NCBI GenBank assembly: GCA_029962745.1
Contig: CM057162.1
Coordinates: 18,561,408-18,625,407, forward strand
Direction: 5' to 3'
Origin: Echinometra lucunter
Lineage: Eukaryota > Echinodermata > Echinoidea > Camarodonta > Echinometridae
DNA: 64,000 bases
The notes below the pieces were generated by a model, which saw nothing but the letters and a program-made list of their open reading frames with translations, searched no databases and was not told where the DNA came from. A program made the translations under genes and the position numbers. Positions 1 to 11,162 of the stretch are shown piece after piece (the first letter of the stretch is position 1; every line of letters starts with the position of its first letter).

Positions 1-369
1 ATGCTAGGCCTTTTTTTTTTACCCCATAGACTACAGTGCTAAACAAAAGCATACGGGGGGGGGGGGTCATAAAACTATTCGTAAAGTTACGAATGACTTT
101 ACGAATGACTTGAATATGAGATTCTCAGTCATTATAAATCTTATCAGCTAAAGGTAAGATATGCAGATGCAGATTACCATTACATTTGTTTATGATTATT
201 TTTATTGGGAAGTATATTTTCTCCACAATTTAATTGAGATTATGGGAAATGCATTCAAACTTTGTTAAAACGTCCGGAATTACTTTAGGCATCCCATTTG
301 GCACTTCATGTTCAAGTTGTTCATATAAAGGCATGCGTAACTTCACGAACAGCTTTATGCAACACCCCT
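1..369. other. AT-rich non-coding flank
   Basis: Nothing gene-like was recognised here. There is a T run at 11-20, a G12 run at 55-66 and a short repeat of the phrase TTACGAATGACTT near 85-112. An open frame of 136 codons (234-644, +) starts in this stretch, but half of it lies in the dispersed repeat described next, so it is not treated as a gene. Confidence 0.5.
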
Positions 370-555
370 CTGGTTGGTTTTGCAAATGGGGGGATTCGGT
401 GATAGATACATTGATAATATCTTATATATCGAAACCTTTATTTACCCGCCTGTTTATTTATCCTTCTGAACATCTTTATACAACACAGACATCAAAATTC
501 AACCATTTATTAAATCAAGCCTCCACAAGTTACCACTTACCAGACCCCTTTAAAC
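370..555 (+). repeat. dispersed repeat family R1, copy 1
   Basis: This stretch closely resembles 37935-38124 on the same strand. The shared text runs from GGTTGGTTTTGCAAATGG through the TATTTATCCTT..GAACATCTTTAT block and the ACACAGA(C/T)ATCAAAATTCAAC block to a final CCCTTTAAA. By eye roughly four bases in five agree, with small indels. No terminal inverted repeat, target duplication or poly-A tail was found, so the family type is unknown. The open frames in the two copies (234-644 and 37973-38221) differ and are probably incidental. Confidence 0.7.
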
Positions 556-1205
556 ATCATTTCACCTTTTCTGAAGATTGCATCCCGAATTCACTGTGGT
601 TTTATGACCCAAACGAGATAGCGAAAGGCATGCCTTGGCGATAATTGGCCTTTTCAACAGATTGCACTGCCCGCAAAGGAGCATTAAAACACAAAAGAAC
701 AAGTTAAGAAGCAATTATTGAGATTTGTCTTTTAACCGCGTTAATCCCCAACATCCCTCTTCTTATTTCATTTTGGTTGTTGTTATTGTTGTTGTAAAAT
801 GGATATACGCGATGCAGGGCAAATGTGGCTCATCTTCGCAGGAAAAAAAAGCAAGAAAAGGAAAGCGGAGGAGATTTTGAAGATTTTGCATATAGACGCG
901 GGATATGAAAGCAACGGGGAGGCTGGCGATAATTAGCCCGCGGTCTGCCCCGCTGTTAATGGGCTAGCAAGCCGATGGAACAAGGACTGCCAAAGGGAGG
1001 CTTAAAGCCGGGTAGAATTATGTAAGCAGGTTTTAAGTCAAGTGAAATAATCAACGAGGCAAATGCCAAAGATGTTGCCATATGCCGTGTTAAACGAAAT
1101 GCATTTACATGTACATTGTTTCAAGTTCATAATGCTACATATGAACTCTCACTCAACTTGTTTTGTTGAAAAAAAAACAACTTCTCCTTATCTCTATCAC
1201 TCTTT
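556..1205. other. non-coding stretch, nothing recognised
   Basis: No exon, RNA gene or transposon end was recognised. There is a purine-rich block at 838-880 and a moderately GC-rich block at 900-1015. The rest is AT-rich. Confidence 0.4.
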
Positions 1206-1208
1206 TTG

Positions 1209-1254
<46 letters not shown>
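1206..1254. repeat. (CT)n microsatellite
   Basis: About 20 uninterrupted CT units with pyrimidine-rich flanks. Open frames crossing it are Ser/Leu repeats and are not coding. Confidence 0.95.
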
Positions 1255-1259
<5 letters not shown>

Positions 1260-1429
1260 ATTATGTCTGTCTCTTTTTGGTATAGCCGTTTTTTAAACTT
1301 TCTTTTATACTAGTTTCATGTGTCGTTATTTTTCTCTTCTCCTTTATTTCATTTTATTTCCCTCAGAGTCTCCTTAATTGAAAAAAATATATATATATAC
1401 ATTTGATCGTAATACTCGTTTAAGATGAT

Positions 1430-1870
1430 TCCATTTAAAAGGAGGGGTAGGGGGTGAGTGAGAGGGAAATAGAGAGATGGGAGAGGGAGGGGGGTAGTGG
1501 GTCGCGGAGGAAGAGACCTCTGATATCAGAGGGAGAGAAAAAACAGGGAAAAGTGTCAAGAAGAAAAAGGAGAAGGGGACAGATCGGGGGACAGATATTA
1601 GGAGAAAGAGGGGGATATCCTATAGTGATAGGGTGTGAGAAAGTAAGAGGTTAAGAGAGAGAGAGAGAGAGAGAGACACGCACAGAATGGGCAGAGACAA
1701 AGAAAGAAGAGAGAGAGAGAAGGGGTCTAAACAACATGATCGCCTTTTCTATTTCCTTTAGTCTTAGAGTCCATGAAGAATATGAGGGAGGAAGCATGAG
1801 AGAGAGGGAAGATAGACAGACAGAGAGAAAAGAGAGAGAGAAAAGAGAGAGAGAGAGAAAAAAAGAGCTG
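1430..1870. repeat. purine-rich tract with GA microsatellites
   Basis: About 440 bases are mostly A and G on the + strand, with several (GA)n blocks (for example 1650-1676 and 1838-1858). The open frames here on both strands are low-complexity Arg/Glu/Gly or Ser/Leu/Pro strings. Such tracts can form triplex DNA, but nothing shows a function here. Confidence 0.85.
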
Positions 1871-1984
1871 GGGGCAGACAGAAAGAATATATCCAGAGAC
1901 TGAGCACCGGCGTAAATCCACTTTGAGGAGTGGGGGGATGATTGACTTTTTTGCCGATTTTTTTTTTCTGTCGAACTCACACTT

Positions 1985-2443
1985 AAGTATAAACACACAC
2001 CCTCATCCATCCGCACAGACCCCTTACACACGTTTTAATTTTCATTTTGCGAGCGAGCGAAGCGAGTGAGCCAAAATTTCTGGTTTTTGATCACATCTTC
2101 AAATAGAAATTCTAACATATGACGAGCGAGTGAAGCGAGCGAGCCAAAAAATAACCACTTTTCCAGTTTTTAATGGCATTTTTCTAAAATATGACGAGCG
2201 AGCGAAGCGAGCAAGCCAAAAAAGTAACCACTTTTTTGGTTTTCAATTGCATTTTCAAATAGAAATTCTAAAATAAGATGGTTGTTTATGACAGACTATT
2301 AAAAGTTTTACTAACTGATTAATTCAAATATCATTTCTTCCCTAAAAAGTGGGGGGGGGGGGGATATTTGTACACGCCATCCCCTCCTCTCGAAAAAGTG
2401 TGGGGGGGGGGTATATCCCCCCATCCCCCCCCGGGATTTACGC
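1985..2443 (+). mobile_element. degraded relative of the 20.3-kb hAT element with GCGAGCGAAGCGAGCG motifs
   Basis: Three near-copies of a unit of about 70-75 bases begin near 2050, 2122 and 2193. Each carries the GCGAGCGAAGCGAGCG mirror motif followed by CCAAAA..ACCACTTTT. The left part (CACACCCTCA, then TTTTAATTTT..TTTTGCGAGCGAGCG) matches the interior of the element at 20307-21841. The right part has G runs and ends near CCCCCCCGGGATTTACGCC, which recalls that element's end. No clean terminal repeats or target duplication were found, so this is called an internally deleted or degraded relative. Confidence 0.55.
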
Positions 2444-2640
2444 CAATGAGACTGAGACAGAAGAGGAAGAGAGAGAGAGAGAGAGAGAGGGGGAGAGAGA
2501 GAGAGAGAGAAGGGGTCCAAACACCATGGTCTCCTTTACGTAGATCATGGAGGGGGAAGGATGAGAAGGGGACAGAGAAGGAAGAAAGAGAGAGAGAGAG
2601 GGGGAGACATCATGATCTCCTTTTCTTTTTTCTTTCGAGT
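2444..2640. repeat. GA-rich simple repeats
   Basis: (GA)n and (GGGAGA)n blocks occur at 2469-2510 and 2578-2606. Open frames here are low complexity. Confidence 0.85.
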
Positions 2641-3580
2641 CCATGAAGTGAATCATTAATGGATTCTTGAAGCAAGGTCGACATCCAAATGAACGTCCAC
2701 CTGAGATCGCGACTGATAAGCAAGAAGGACGAAATGCTAAAAGCACTGGATGGTTGATAGACAAAAACATGTTGAGAGAAGGAATAGACTTATTGAATGA
2801 ATCAATATAACGATGAAACATTTTGTTTATGCGTTTTTTATTTTGTTTTTGTTTTTCTTTGGTTCGTTTGTTTGTTTGGTTTTTTGTTTTTTGTTTTTTG
2901 TTGTCGTTTCTTGTTTCCTTGGTTGTTGTAGCTATGGTTAGAAAGGGGGTCGGGGAGGGAATCCCCCTGGGCTTCTAAACTGGTTTAAGGATCACGAAAA
3001 ATTTTATGTTTATGAAATTCAACAGTACCATCCTCGTCCCAACTAGGAACAGACAGTGGGGGGGGGGGGGGGGGGGGGGGGGAGAGATAAAGAAACATAT
3101 AGAGAATGTGGACAGCTGTTCACATTATGTGATATTTTTCATGAATAAAGAATGAGTTATTTTACCAATCACCTAATGCTAATCACTGTGATAATCTTCT
3201 CTCTTCCCATCCGTTTCTATAAATCCTCTGATCCTAGCCTCATATAACAGTATACACCACAGACCTAACACACTGCCTAAGGGGATGATGTGCATCCGCG
3301 TCTAATGTATTGCGTTTCTCGCCTCTGGTCTAAAATAACTAATGATGTGCTTCAATAACTGATACCAAAGATTTATTTACAATTTTGAGCGCGCTCAGAA
3401 CAGGGCTGTGCACGTGTGTTAGGAACGTGATAAACCATGATCAGCAAGAAACACGGCAATCAATGTCTTTCTTTTTCTTTTTAAGGCCATTCATTACAGG
3501 AGGGTGTAGGAATGATCTTAACTGCTTTTCCTCTTGTTTTTCCCCTTCCTTTTTTTCTTCTTCTCCTTCTTCAATATATC
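2641..3580. other. non-coding stretch with a G25 homopolymer
   Basis: A T-rich, GTTT-repeated segment lies at 2820-2930. A run of 25 G lies at 3058-3082. The rest shows no exon, RNA or transposon signal that I can support. Confidence 0.5.
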
Positions 3581-3760
3581 TCTTCTTCAGCCCTGCCCAC
3601 CTCCTTAATCATCTTCTTCTTCCTCCTCCTGCTCCTCTTGCTCCTCCTGCTCCTCCTGCTCCTCCTGCTCCTGCTCCTGCCCCTCCTGCTCCTGCTCCTG
3701 CTCCTCCTTCTCCTCCTCCTCCTTCTTCTTCTTCTTTCCCCCATTCTCCATTCATAATCA
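3581..3760. repeat. CTCCTG/CTC trinucleotide-type repeat
   Basis: Imperfect trinucleotide repeats of CTC, CTG and CTT. On the + strand they give poly-Pro/Ala or poly-Leu strings in two frames (182- and 81-codon frames at 3385-3933 and 3512-3757). Two frames being open at once, and the lack of any non-repeat protein sequence, point to a repeat and not a gene. Confidence 0.9.
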
Positions 3761-4167
3761 TTTATTTTTTTCTCTTCCTCTTCTCCATGTTTTCTTCTCC
3801 ATTTTTATCCTCTACTCTTTGTTTCCCGATGAGGCGGGGGTGGGAAGGGAGGGGGTGTATCCATAGAATCATAGATGCACCTGCAGTTACGCCACCAGTG
3901 TGTTGTTGGCCGGGCATTTTTGCTCATGATTAAGAAGCCACCGAAACTTTAGGACGAATTGCATTTCAAGCTTTACCCCAACCAGCCATCTTAGCCCTAT
4001 CCTTCCTGTCATATTCTATTTCTATTTCCCTCTATCCTATTACCAGATTACCATTCCCCTCTCCCATTTTAACTGATTTTATTACACACATTGTTATTTC
4101 GAATGTCGTTTGTTCTCTGCCTAAAGTATCATGTTTTCTGCCGTACATATTTAAATAGTTTTCATGT

Positions 4168-4334
4168 ACACTGTTTGAACAGCTGTTTAAAACTCATTGG
4201 GTTGTTTCAAATATGAACTTACCAACTGTTGTTTAAAAAAATGGATGTAAAACATGTCGGGATTTTTTTAAAACAACCGTTGATAGGTTCATATTTTAAG
4301 CAACCCACTGATTTTTAAACAATTTTAACAGTGT
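4168..4334. mobile_element. foldback MITE, family M1 (TA-flanked)
   Basis: The two halves are inverted copies: ACACTGTTTGAACAGCTG.. on the left against the reverse complement ACACTGTTAAAATTG.. on the right. Both arms run on through TTGGGTTG/TGGGTTG and ATATGAACYTAYCAAC. The element is flanked by TA on both sides, as expected for Tc1/mariner-type insertions, whose target duplication is TA. There is no coding capacity. Related copies are at 26152-26314, 39010-39184 and 61223-61913. Confidence 0.8.
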
Positions 4335-4496
4335 ATATATGTGGTGTGACTGTTCTCCGTTTTTGTAGTCTGTTGTTGTTGAAGTTTATACATAGTGTTT
4401 GTTAAATATTTCTTTAATAATCATATTATGAGCGTTTCAAGTAGAAGGAAGAATAAATCGAATGAAGCTAAAGTTCAGTTTATGCAAAATTGATAC

Positions 4497-5027
4497 TTGT
4501 TTAACAGTACAACTAATTCAAGTGCATTAAAAAAATGGAATCGACGTGTAGACGGCGCTCTTCAATTCTTTAGAACGAAAAGATGTACTATTGATCTGCT
4601 CGATGTGCTTATCTCTTTTTCACGTGTTACATGTCTAAGAACGAAATACTCTTTTTGTCCTAAAAATCGCAGCGTTTTAATATCATTATCATACTTTCTC
4701 TGTATATACTTTTTCTTCTTCTTTTTTTTTTCTTTTTGGCTTTTAGATACATTCCATTATAGTTACATGACATTCCATAATATATATGTATTTTATTTTC
4801 ATAGCAAAAACTTTTCCCTCAATATTCGTGTACACTGGTTGAAGATCAGACGCCATCTACGATGGAAGGTAATTAGGATTTATCCAAACTATTGCGGGAA
4901 GAGTGCCTTTTGTATTACAAACCAGCTGGAAAGACTGAAAGTGAATTCCTGTGCATTTAACACTTACATGATGGGGAGTGCGTTGTTTTCAATAAAAGAA
5001 TTCCTTTCATTTTTCAGCAGTGAATGA
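4497..5027 (+). other. longest open frame of the window, probably not a gene
   Basis: The open frame is 176 codons, rich in Phe, Ser and Tyr, with a poly-Phe run coming from a T tract. No domain was recognised. Inside it, 4805-4868 has an exon-like layout: a good pyrimidine tract ending TTTTCATAG, 64 open bases (residues KNFSLNIRVHWLKIRRHLRW), then AAG and GTAATT. A real exon is possible, but the composition and lack of a recognisable family make chance more likely. Confidence 0.2.
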
Positions 5028-5077
5028 AACTGACCTTTGTAGGCACATCTTTCTGTAACAAAACATGCACTCCGTTA

Positions 5078-5350
5078 GCACCATGAACATGACGCACAAA
5101 GAAAGCGGACGAAATAAACAACCCCTCATTCTACCCTTCACAGTGGTTCTGGTAGTCAAAAGAACATCCCTTCACTGCTATTGTCTAAAATATGTGGAAC
5201 ATGTGGGTCACATGCATATTCACCTGGAACTACATGATTAAACATAATAGCTGTGAAGGGATGTTCTTTTGACTACCAGAACCATTGTGAAGGGTAAAAT
5301 GAGAGGTTGTTTATTTTGTCCGCTTTCTTTGTCCGCCATGTTCATAGTGT
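5078..5350 (+). mobile_element. 270-bp foldback MITE, family M2, copy A
   Basis: The terminal arms are inverted copies of ACACTATGAACATGGCGGAC with a few changes, and they continue through AAAGAAAGCGGACAAAATAAACAAC and GAACATCC to a centre of about 75 bases. That centre is present in reverse complement in copy B (6373-6642), so the two copies lie in opposite orientation about 1 kb apart. There is no transposase. No convincing target duplication was seen. Confidence 0.85.
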
Positions 5351-6044
5351 AGGTTTCTTTCTCGTCCTCGTCGTCCTCGCCGTCTTCCTCGACGCCCTCA
5401 TTTCCTTCTCTTCATCAAGTAACTCTCTTTTCCAACCATGCTGTCTTTTCAGTGGGAAGGCAAGGACTGATTTTGACTGGGGGGGGGGGGGGGGAGGGAG
5501 ATAAGGAAGTGTAGATATACCCGGGAAGGGAGAGGGAGGAAGCATTTAGGCATTTGTTCTTGTTTCTAAGTCTGTCATGTGCAGTAAATGTCTGTAATCA
5601 TAGCCTGTCTTTTCGTCTTTTTTTGTTCGTTTTGTTTTGCTTTTCATCTCTACCCCTCTCTCTCTTTTTGTATCACTCTCTATATCCCTTCGCCCTCCTC
5701 TTTCTTGATTTCCTCTTTCTCTCTCGAGAACAAGCACAGTTCAAAAAGCTTCTTTTTCTCGACCGTCTCTTATTGGTGAAATTGATTTTATTTGAAATGA
5801 TTTTCTTCAGTATTCATATAAGCAGTACATTTTTTGGCAACATGAGTGAAATGCATTCCAAAATTATTTTTGGACAATGAAATAAGGAAGTACTATCATT
5901 TTCAAAAACTAAGACAAAAAATAAATTACAAAATTACAAAATGATAACCTGTGAATTTATTATGATTCATCAAACATTATCAAAATGTCTGCGGAAGGAC
6001 GACTACCATTGTAAGCAATTTGCTTGAAAATACAGCAGCCCCAA

Positions 6045-6080
<36 letters not shown>

Positions 6081-6160
6081 GTACTTATTATTATCATTAT
6101 TATTATCACCACTACTTTTGATATTATCATTATTATGATTATAATTGTTAATATCATTAT
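5351..6160. other. non-coding stretch with G16 run, CT-rich block and (GAT)n
   Basis: A G16 run lies at 5479-5494, CT-rich sequence at 5640-5720 and a (GAT)n microsatellite at about 6046-6080, followed by ATT/ATC-rich sequence. The His- or Ile-rich frames at 5960-6212 are translations of this repeat. Confidence 0.7.
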
Positions 6161-6164
6161 CATT

Positions 6165-6695
6165 ATTCACTCTCTGAAAAAAGGTGCTCATTAAAACCTT
6201 TTCTTGTCCCACATTTGGAACCTTTAAAGGTTCTTCAAAGAGCCAGCTTATAAAGGTTATTTAAAGGATTCTAAAGGGGTCATTAGAACCATTATTGGTT
6301 GTACAAGGAATCTTTTGTGGTTCTTGATAATATAAAGAACCCTTTATAGAACCCCTTGTATTTAGCGTTCTAACACTATGAACATGGCGGACAAAGAAAG
6401 CGGACAAAATAAACAACCTCTCATTCTACCCTTCACAATGGTTCTGGTAGTCAAAAGAACATCCTTTACAGCTATTATGTTTAATCCTGTAGTTCCAGGT
6501 GAATATGCATGTGACACCTGTTCCACATATTTTAGACAATAGCAGTGAAGGGATGTTCTTTTGACTACCAGAACCATTGTGAAGGGTAGAATGAGGGGTT
6601 GTTTATTTTGTCCGCTTTCTTTGTCCGTCATGTTCATAGTGTAAACACGGGTCAAAGGGGGTTCTAACTGACACTTTTTTTTCTAAGAATTATCC
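6165..6695. mobile_element. outer MITE-like element with GGTTCTTTAAAG motifs, split by M2 copy B
   Basis: The left side (GAAAAAAGGTGCTCATTAAAACC at 6175 onward) pairs imperfectly with the reverse complement of the right side (GAAAAAAAAGTGTCAGTTAGAACC, ending near 6690). Between them are repeated AACCTTTAAAGGTTCTT-type motifs. The M2 copy at 6373-6642 interrupts it, so this element was there first. Exact ends are uncertain. Confidence 0.55.
6373..6642 (-). mobile_element. 270-bp foldback MITE, family M2, copy B (nested)
   Basis: Near-complete inverted repeat. The arms begin ACACTATGAACATGGCGGAC and include GTTCTGGTAGTCAAAAGAACATC. The central part (TGTTTAATCC..GTTCCAGGTGAATATGCATG) is the reverse complement of the centre of copy A. 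A 97-codon minus-strand frame at 6362-6655 is simply the palindrome read through and should not be called a gene. Confidence 0.88.
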
Positions 6696-6820
6696 CTTTT
6701 TGTTATTAACTTCTTCATTTCCCATCAAATCATTGCATACACAAGAATCCCTTGGGATTTTTGGTTTGCCAACTTTGTACACCTTTTAGGTGGCTCCCTT
6801 CTTTTCTTTCAATCTCTCCC

Positions 6821-6865
<45 letters not shown>

Positions 6866-8400
6866 CTCCGTTCCCTATACCCTCGCAGCCCACCATCCTC
6901 ATACCTCTTTAGAAATTTGTATCCATTCTGCTGTCAAATTTCCATTTTTCACCGCGAAAAATAAATCCGCAAAATCGCTTTCGACGTGTCAGGTGTCTGA
7001 GTTCAAACAAGGAGTGAGTTTAAAGGAATTTTTCCTGATCCGAAAGAAGAAGACGAATGTGGATTTTAATTTTGTCATGCACTAAAACAATTTCAATCCA
7101 TTTTCCCGAGACGGTACCGACCGCAGTGAACTCAGATTTTAATGATTATAATGACATAATATTCCCATGAATGTACGAAGTCTTCTTCTTCTTCTTTCGT
7201 TAGGTTGAGTGGCAGTCAGTCATATTTGACTATTATCGCCAATGACTCTACAGGTTTATTTCACTTTTCTCTATTAAAACACATACCCTATTATTCATTT
7301 TCTTTCTAGTATTGTCTTTTTTTTTTATTCATTACTTGTATTTTTTAATACCTTCAAATATATAGAAATGATAATAATCTTTATTTTCATTAAATTGGCC
7401 TAAAGAATCACACAAAAAACAACCACTATCCTCAGCGCAGTTCCAACTGCGCTTGCCCTGCTCTTTCCAAGATGCAATCTTACCAAATCGGCACGGGACG
7501 TTGTTCCGACTTTTCGGTCAAGCCTAGGTAACTCATGCATGAATGAGGGGGCGCTAGTGTGCCTGTGCGTATGGATGGGTTTTAATTTCAGTGTATGACT
7601 TTTTAAAAAGTTCTTTTTTGTTTTAAACAATAAGGCGAAAAACACTTGTGGGCTTGGTTAGTAACATGTGCATCTTTCTAATTGTAATAAACCTCTCAAT
7701 AACTTGTGTGCATATAGGCATACATGTACATGCTTTAACCTTTATACACCGTATAGAGGAGAAAATAATTTTAAAATGAAAATTTATGTCGTTACTCCAT
7801 AAAAACTCGGACAATTTCTTTTTCTTTTTTTTTCCTATTCTTCTTTAGATAAATAGAATATAATGTACATACCATAATCAATATATATATATATAATCAA
7901 TATATATAGTAAACTTAGCTACTCTTTACTGAAACGTTTCGTTCTTGAAACGAAACGTATTATGGCTTTTTGTATTCCTGGATCTGTCTTGTTGAAATAT
8001 TCCATTATGTGCCTACTGTAGCTTTGATCGGACAAATATCACCCGAAAAGGCATTTCTGATTCAAGTTCAGAACTAAAAATAAAACACTGTGGCTAGCTA
8101 GCTAACCCTAATGTACATGATTAATTCAGTCCTGCCTTTATTCTTGGTGGACGGCTTGTTAAATCTTGAACAGCGCCTTCTTATAAAGAAGTGTGCCTCG
8201 AATTGAGACCGTTTAGCGGTTACATATATTTTATATTCATTCACAATCCGCTATCGCATTTTTTTAGATGTAACGTCTAGATATTAATTTAACTTTAATT
8301 AGTTCACAAGTAAGCAAAGTTTCATAGACTATATTTCATTTTCATTTTTTTCAAAATATCAATCTTACAATTATAAATCAAGCTAGAATAAATATGCAAA
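6696..8400. other. non-coding stretch with CT repeats and small palindromes
   Basis: A (CT)n/(TTTC)n block lies at 6810-6880. At 7434-7454 the sequence AGCGCAGTT-CC-AACTGCGCT forms a 9-bp hairpin. At about 7932-7955 ACGTTTCGTT is followed by its near-complement. 7395-7645 has an 81-codon minus frame without a recognisable domain. An (AT)n block is at 7880-7912. Confidence 0.5.
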
Positions 8401-8521
8401 AAAAAAAAAAGATTTTAAAAATCAGGAAAAAAAGGGAGAATACAAAAGAAAATATGAGTTTCTTCACCTTAATCCGACGATATTTTCTTCGCCAATCTTA
8501 ATCTTCATTAAAGGCACTTAC

Positions 8522-8635
8522 CGAAAGCCCGCTAGGCAAGTTTTGTTTTTATTCACAGATTTCTTTGATCTTTCAACAGAAACCCCGCCGTTTATGACAG
8601 AAGCCCTCTGGAGGTCACTTTCCTCAATATTTAGT
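8522..8635 (-). CDS. possible internal exon, unidentified product
   Basis: Read on the minus strand, an AG at the end of TGATTCATTAG is followed by 114 open bases and then GTAAGTGCC, a strong donor. The frame gives 37 residues that include ESDLQRASVINGGVSVERSK, a mixed, protein-like composition rather than simple repeat. One base finishes a split codon at the 5' end and two bases start one at the 3' end. The acceptor's pyrimidine tract is weak, and the upstream in-frame TGA means the exon cannot start earlier. No family was recognised and no partner exon was found. Chance is a real possibility. Confidence 0.25.
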
Positions 8636-8679
8636 CTAATGAATCAGCCGTTTCAGTAAACACATAGAATGCTGGAAAT

Positions 8680-8680
<1 letters not shown>

Positions 8681-8738
<58 letters not shown>

Positions 8739-8761
8739 AGAGAGAGAGAGAGGGGGGGGGG
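8681..8761. repeat. (GA)n with G runs
   Basis: More than 20 GA units at 8681-8727, then G9-10 runs separated by another GA block. Confidence 0.95.
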
Positions 8762-10310
8762 GAATATGAGTCTAGCAGTCTACTAGAAGAAAACAGAAGT
8801 GCAATAGATAAGACTCAGCTATATCACATGGCACTAGGCCTATGCTGATTTTCTTCCAGTTTCAGAGATCAAAAAGAAATGTGAAAAATTGAATTACTTC
8901 TGTCAACATATTTCTAAAACATGCTAAGATGAATAGTCAAATGACACTGGCATGATACAGCAGGTGTGTGTGTGCGGGGGGGGGGGTGCTTTAAGCATAC
9001 ATTCGGTCCTAATTTTGCAAATGCATGAAAATAAGCGAAAGCGGAATATGAAGAAAAAACAAGATAGACCAAAATCCAAAACAAATCACGGAACAGCACA
9101 GAAAAAAAACAGCTGTTGTGTGCAGGGGCGCGTAGAAAGCTGGAAGGAGGGGGGGGGGGGGGGTATGCATTCCCACTTTTTGAAGCGGTGTATATAACAG
9201 GTCCTAAAAGTAATTAGGACCTGTATAAGCCAATGGTTGAGTGGTATAGATCTAGTAGGGGCCAATTCAAGAGAACATTCGTGCCTGATCCTGTAGACTA
9301 GCATACTACCACCTCCACGTTCCCTGATTGCAACTTCAAACAGTTGCACTTGCTAATGGTCTCGAATGACCCCGATAGATCGAACGCAATCTGCTGCACA
9401 ATCAATCACGTTATATCGGAAGTGGATTAATTAACCAGTGAGCCGAGTTATGTTGCAGACACGATGAATCATTTTTAGTGTAATCTGTATCACAAGCTAA
9501 GGAATATTCGCATTGCCAATTATGAATTCTTATGAAGTTTAATTCGCAGTTTACTGCACAGCGGCGGCGATTCACTGTGCAGCTGTGTTTCATTCATTGT
9601 ATGCAGATCTTCCCGAGGAGTTATAAATGCAGCTTGGAAATATTAGAAAGTACTGTTATCAGGTGGTTATTGATTTCTTGCGGGTGTATTACGAGTTTTC
9701 TCGAGGATTGGTGTTAAGTGGTGAGTATTGCAATATTCCCCTTAAGTATTCAATTAGGACCAAAGAACATATAAACCAAAAAAAGTTTATCAAGCTTGAA
9801 GCTGGCCGACTGTGTTAATGAGCACAACGGGCGGTGCGTGTAGTTTGCTGTAAGCCCTGGCTCGGTCGGGTTGTTGTTGCGTGTGGCAATGGGACGGGGA
9901 AGGCGAGGAGAGTTCCCTTTGTTCGCTGCATGGACAATGAATGAACTGTATTGAAACCAGCGATTTGTGTACCGGTAGTTGTGGGAAGGGGGAATGTGTC
10001 ATGCCCCTGAGATCAGTAAATGCAGGGAGGTGGTAAATGTACCTCTCTGATCAACCCGGACTCTCAAAATGTTTGATATTGTGGCTGTACATAACGCACG
10101 GCCAGTCTCCCTTTCAGTATAGCAACCTGTTCAGTTGTCCTGTGCAACTGCTCCTTGTACATTTGATAGCAGTGAATGCACAATATTTTGCCCCTCTATC
10201 AGTGGTGCATTTTCACCACTCATGCATGTTCGAGGATATTCACACGATTAAACCTGAGCGTAGTGAAAGCATTCATTCATTCCTGTGTGAAAAACATCAC
10301 CAAACAATCA
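8762..10310. other. non-coding stretch, possible hAT end at 9123
   Basis: CAGGGGCGCGTAGAAAG at 9123 resembles a hAT terminus (CAGGGGCG...), but no matching opposite end was found. A G15 run is at 9149-9163. An 11-bp perfect hairpin ACAGGTCCTAA/TTAGGACCTGT with a 6-base loop lies at 9197-9224. The small open frames between 9411 and 10321 show no domain or supported splice pattern. Confidence 0.45.
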
Positions 10311-10315
10311 AGAAC

Positions 10316-10635
10316 AATTAAAGCAGAAGTCAGAGGAAGAAGAGGAAGAAGGAGAAGAAGGAGGAGAAGAAGGAGAGGGAGGAGGAGGAGGAGCCGGAGG
10401 AGGAGGAGAAGTAGGAAAGATAAAAGATATTAATATCAACCTCTCGTTTTATGGGGACAGACAGAGTTTAAGGACACAGGACTATGAGGAGGAGTGGGAG
10501 AAAGTGGAGAAGATGAAAAAAGTGAGGAAAGAAGAATATGAAGAAGAAGTAGAATAAGAAGAGGAAAAGAACTTAAGAAGAAGAAAAGGAGAAAACGGAG
10601 AAAAGGGAAAAGAAGAAAAAAATAAGGAAAGAAGC

Positions 10636-10666
<31 letters not shown>

Positions 10667-10705
10667 AAAAATTACGAAAAGAAAAAGGCAAGAAGAATAA
10701 CGAGG
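10316..10705. repeat. 390-bp polypurine tract
   Basis: Almost only A and G on the + strand, in GAAGAAGGAG-type repeats, interrupted by short pyrimidine-containing islands and a C10 run near 10636. Arg/Lys-rich (+) and Ser/Phe-rich (-) open frames are translations of the repeat. Confidence 0.92.
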
Positions 10706-11039
10706 AGAAAACGACGAAACAGAACTATGATTATGAGTAAAATGGCGGAAATTCTTCTTGGAAACATGAAATGTAAACTTCGGTTTTGAAATTAATGTGG
10801 AACGGTTGACTAAAACTGTACTAAATAAAGCACTTCCCCCAAAAATGCTTCAGTCAAAAGTGTCAAAATACATGACTTCGTTGAAAATGAATTCCTTCGA
10901 CGATTCAAGGAAAAGCAGACGTATCCGTCTTTCAATGGACTGCATGCGCCTGGGCATTCTGAGTGTCATAAAACAAATGGAAGGGTTGAAAGGTAATATA
11001 ATGGCACAAACAAAAATCCCTAACAAACTTCTATCGTAT

Positions 11040-11128
11040 CCTAATATGAACAGATGAAAAGAGCATGGAATATTGTTTGCACCTGTGTTCAGAGTGCAGT
11101 GTGCACAGACAGTTACTGTCCATTTGCA

Positions 11129-11162
<34 letters not shown>

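Noticed and set aside
234..644. 136-codon frame
   Set aside because: Its second half is the dispersed repeat R1, whose other copy does not keep the frame; no domain was seen.
3385..3933. 182-codon frame rich in Pro and Ala
   Set aside because: It is translation of CTCCTG-type triplets, and another frame over the same bases is open too.
6362..6655. 97-codon minus-strand frame
   Set aside because: It spans the M2 palindrome, so its two halves are inverted copies of the same DNA; the frame is a by-product of the MITE.
9123..9140. CAGGGGCGCGTAGAAAG as a hAT element
   Set aside because: Only one end is visible, and there is no inverted partner or 8-bp duplication.
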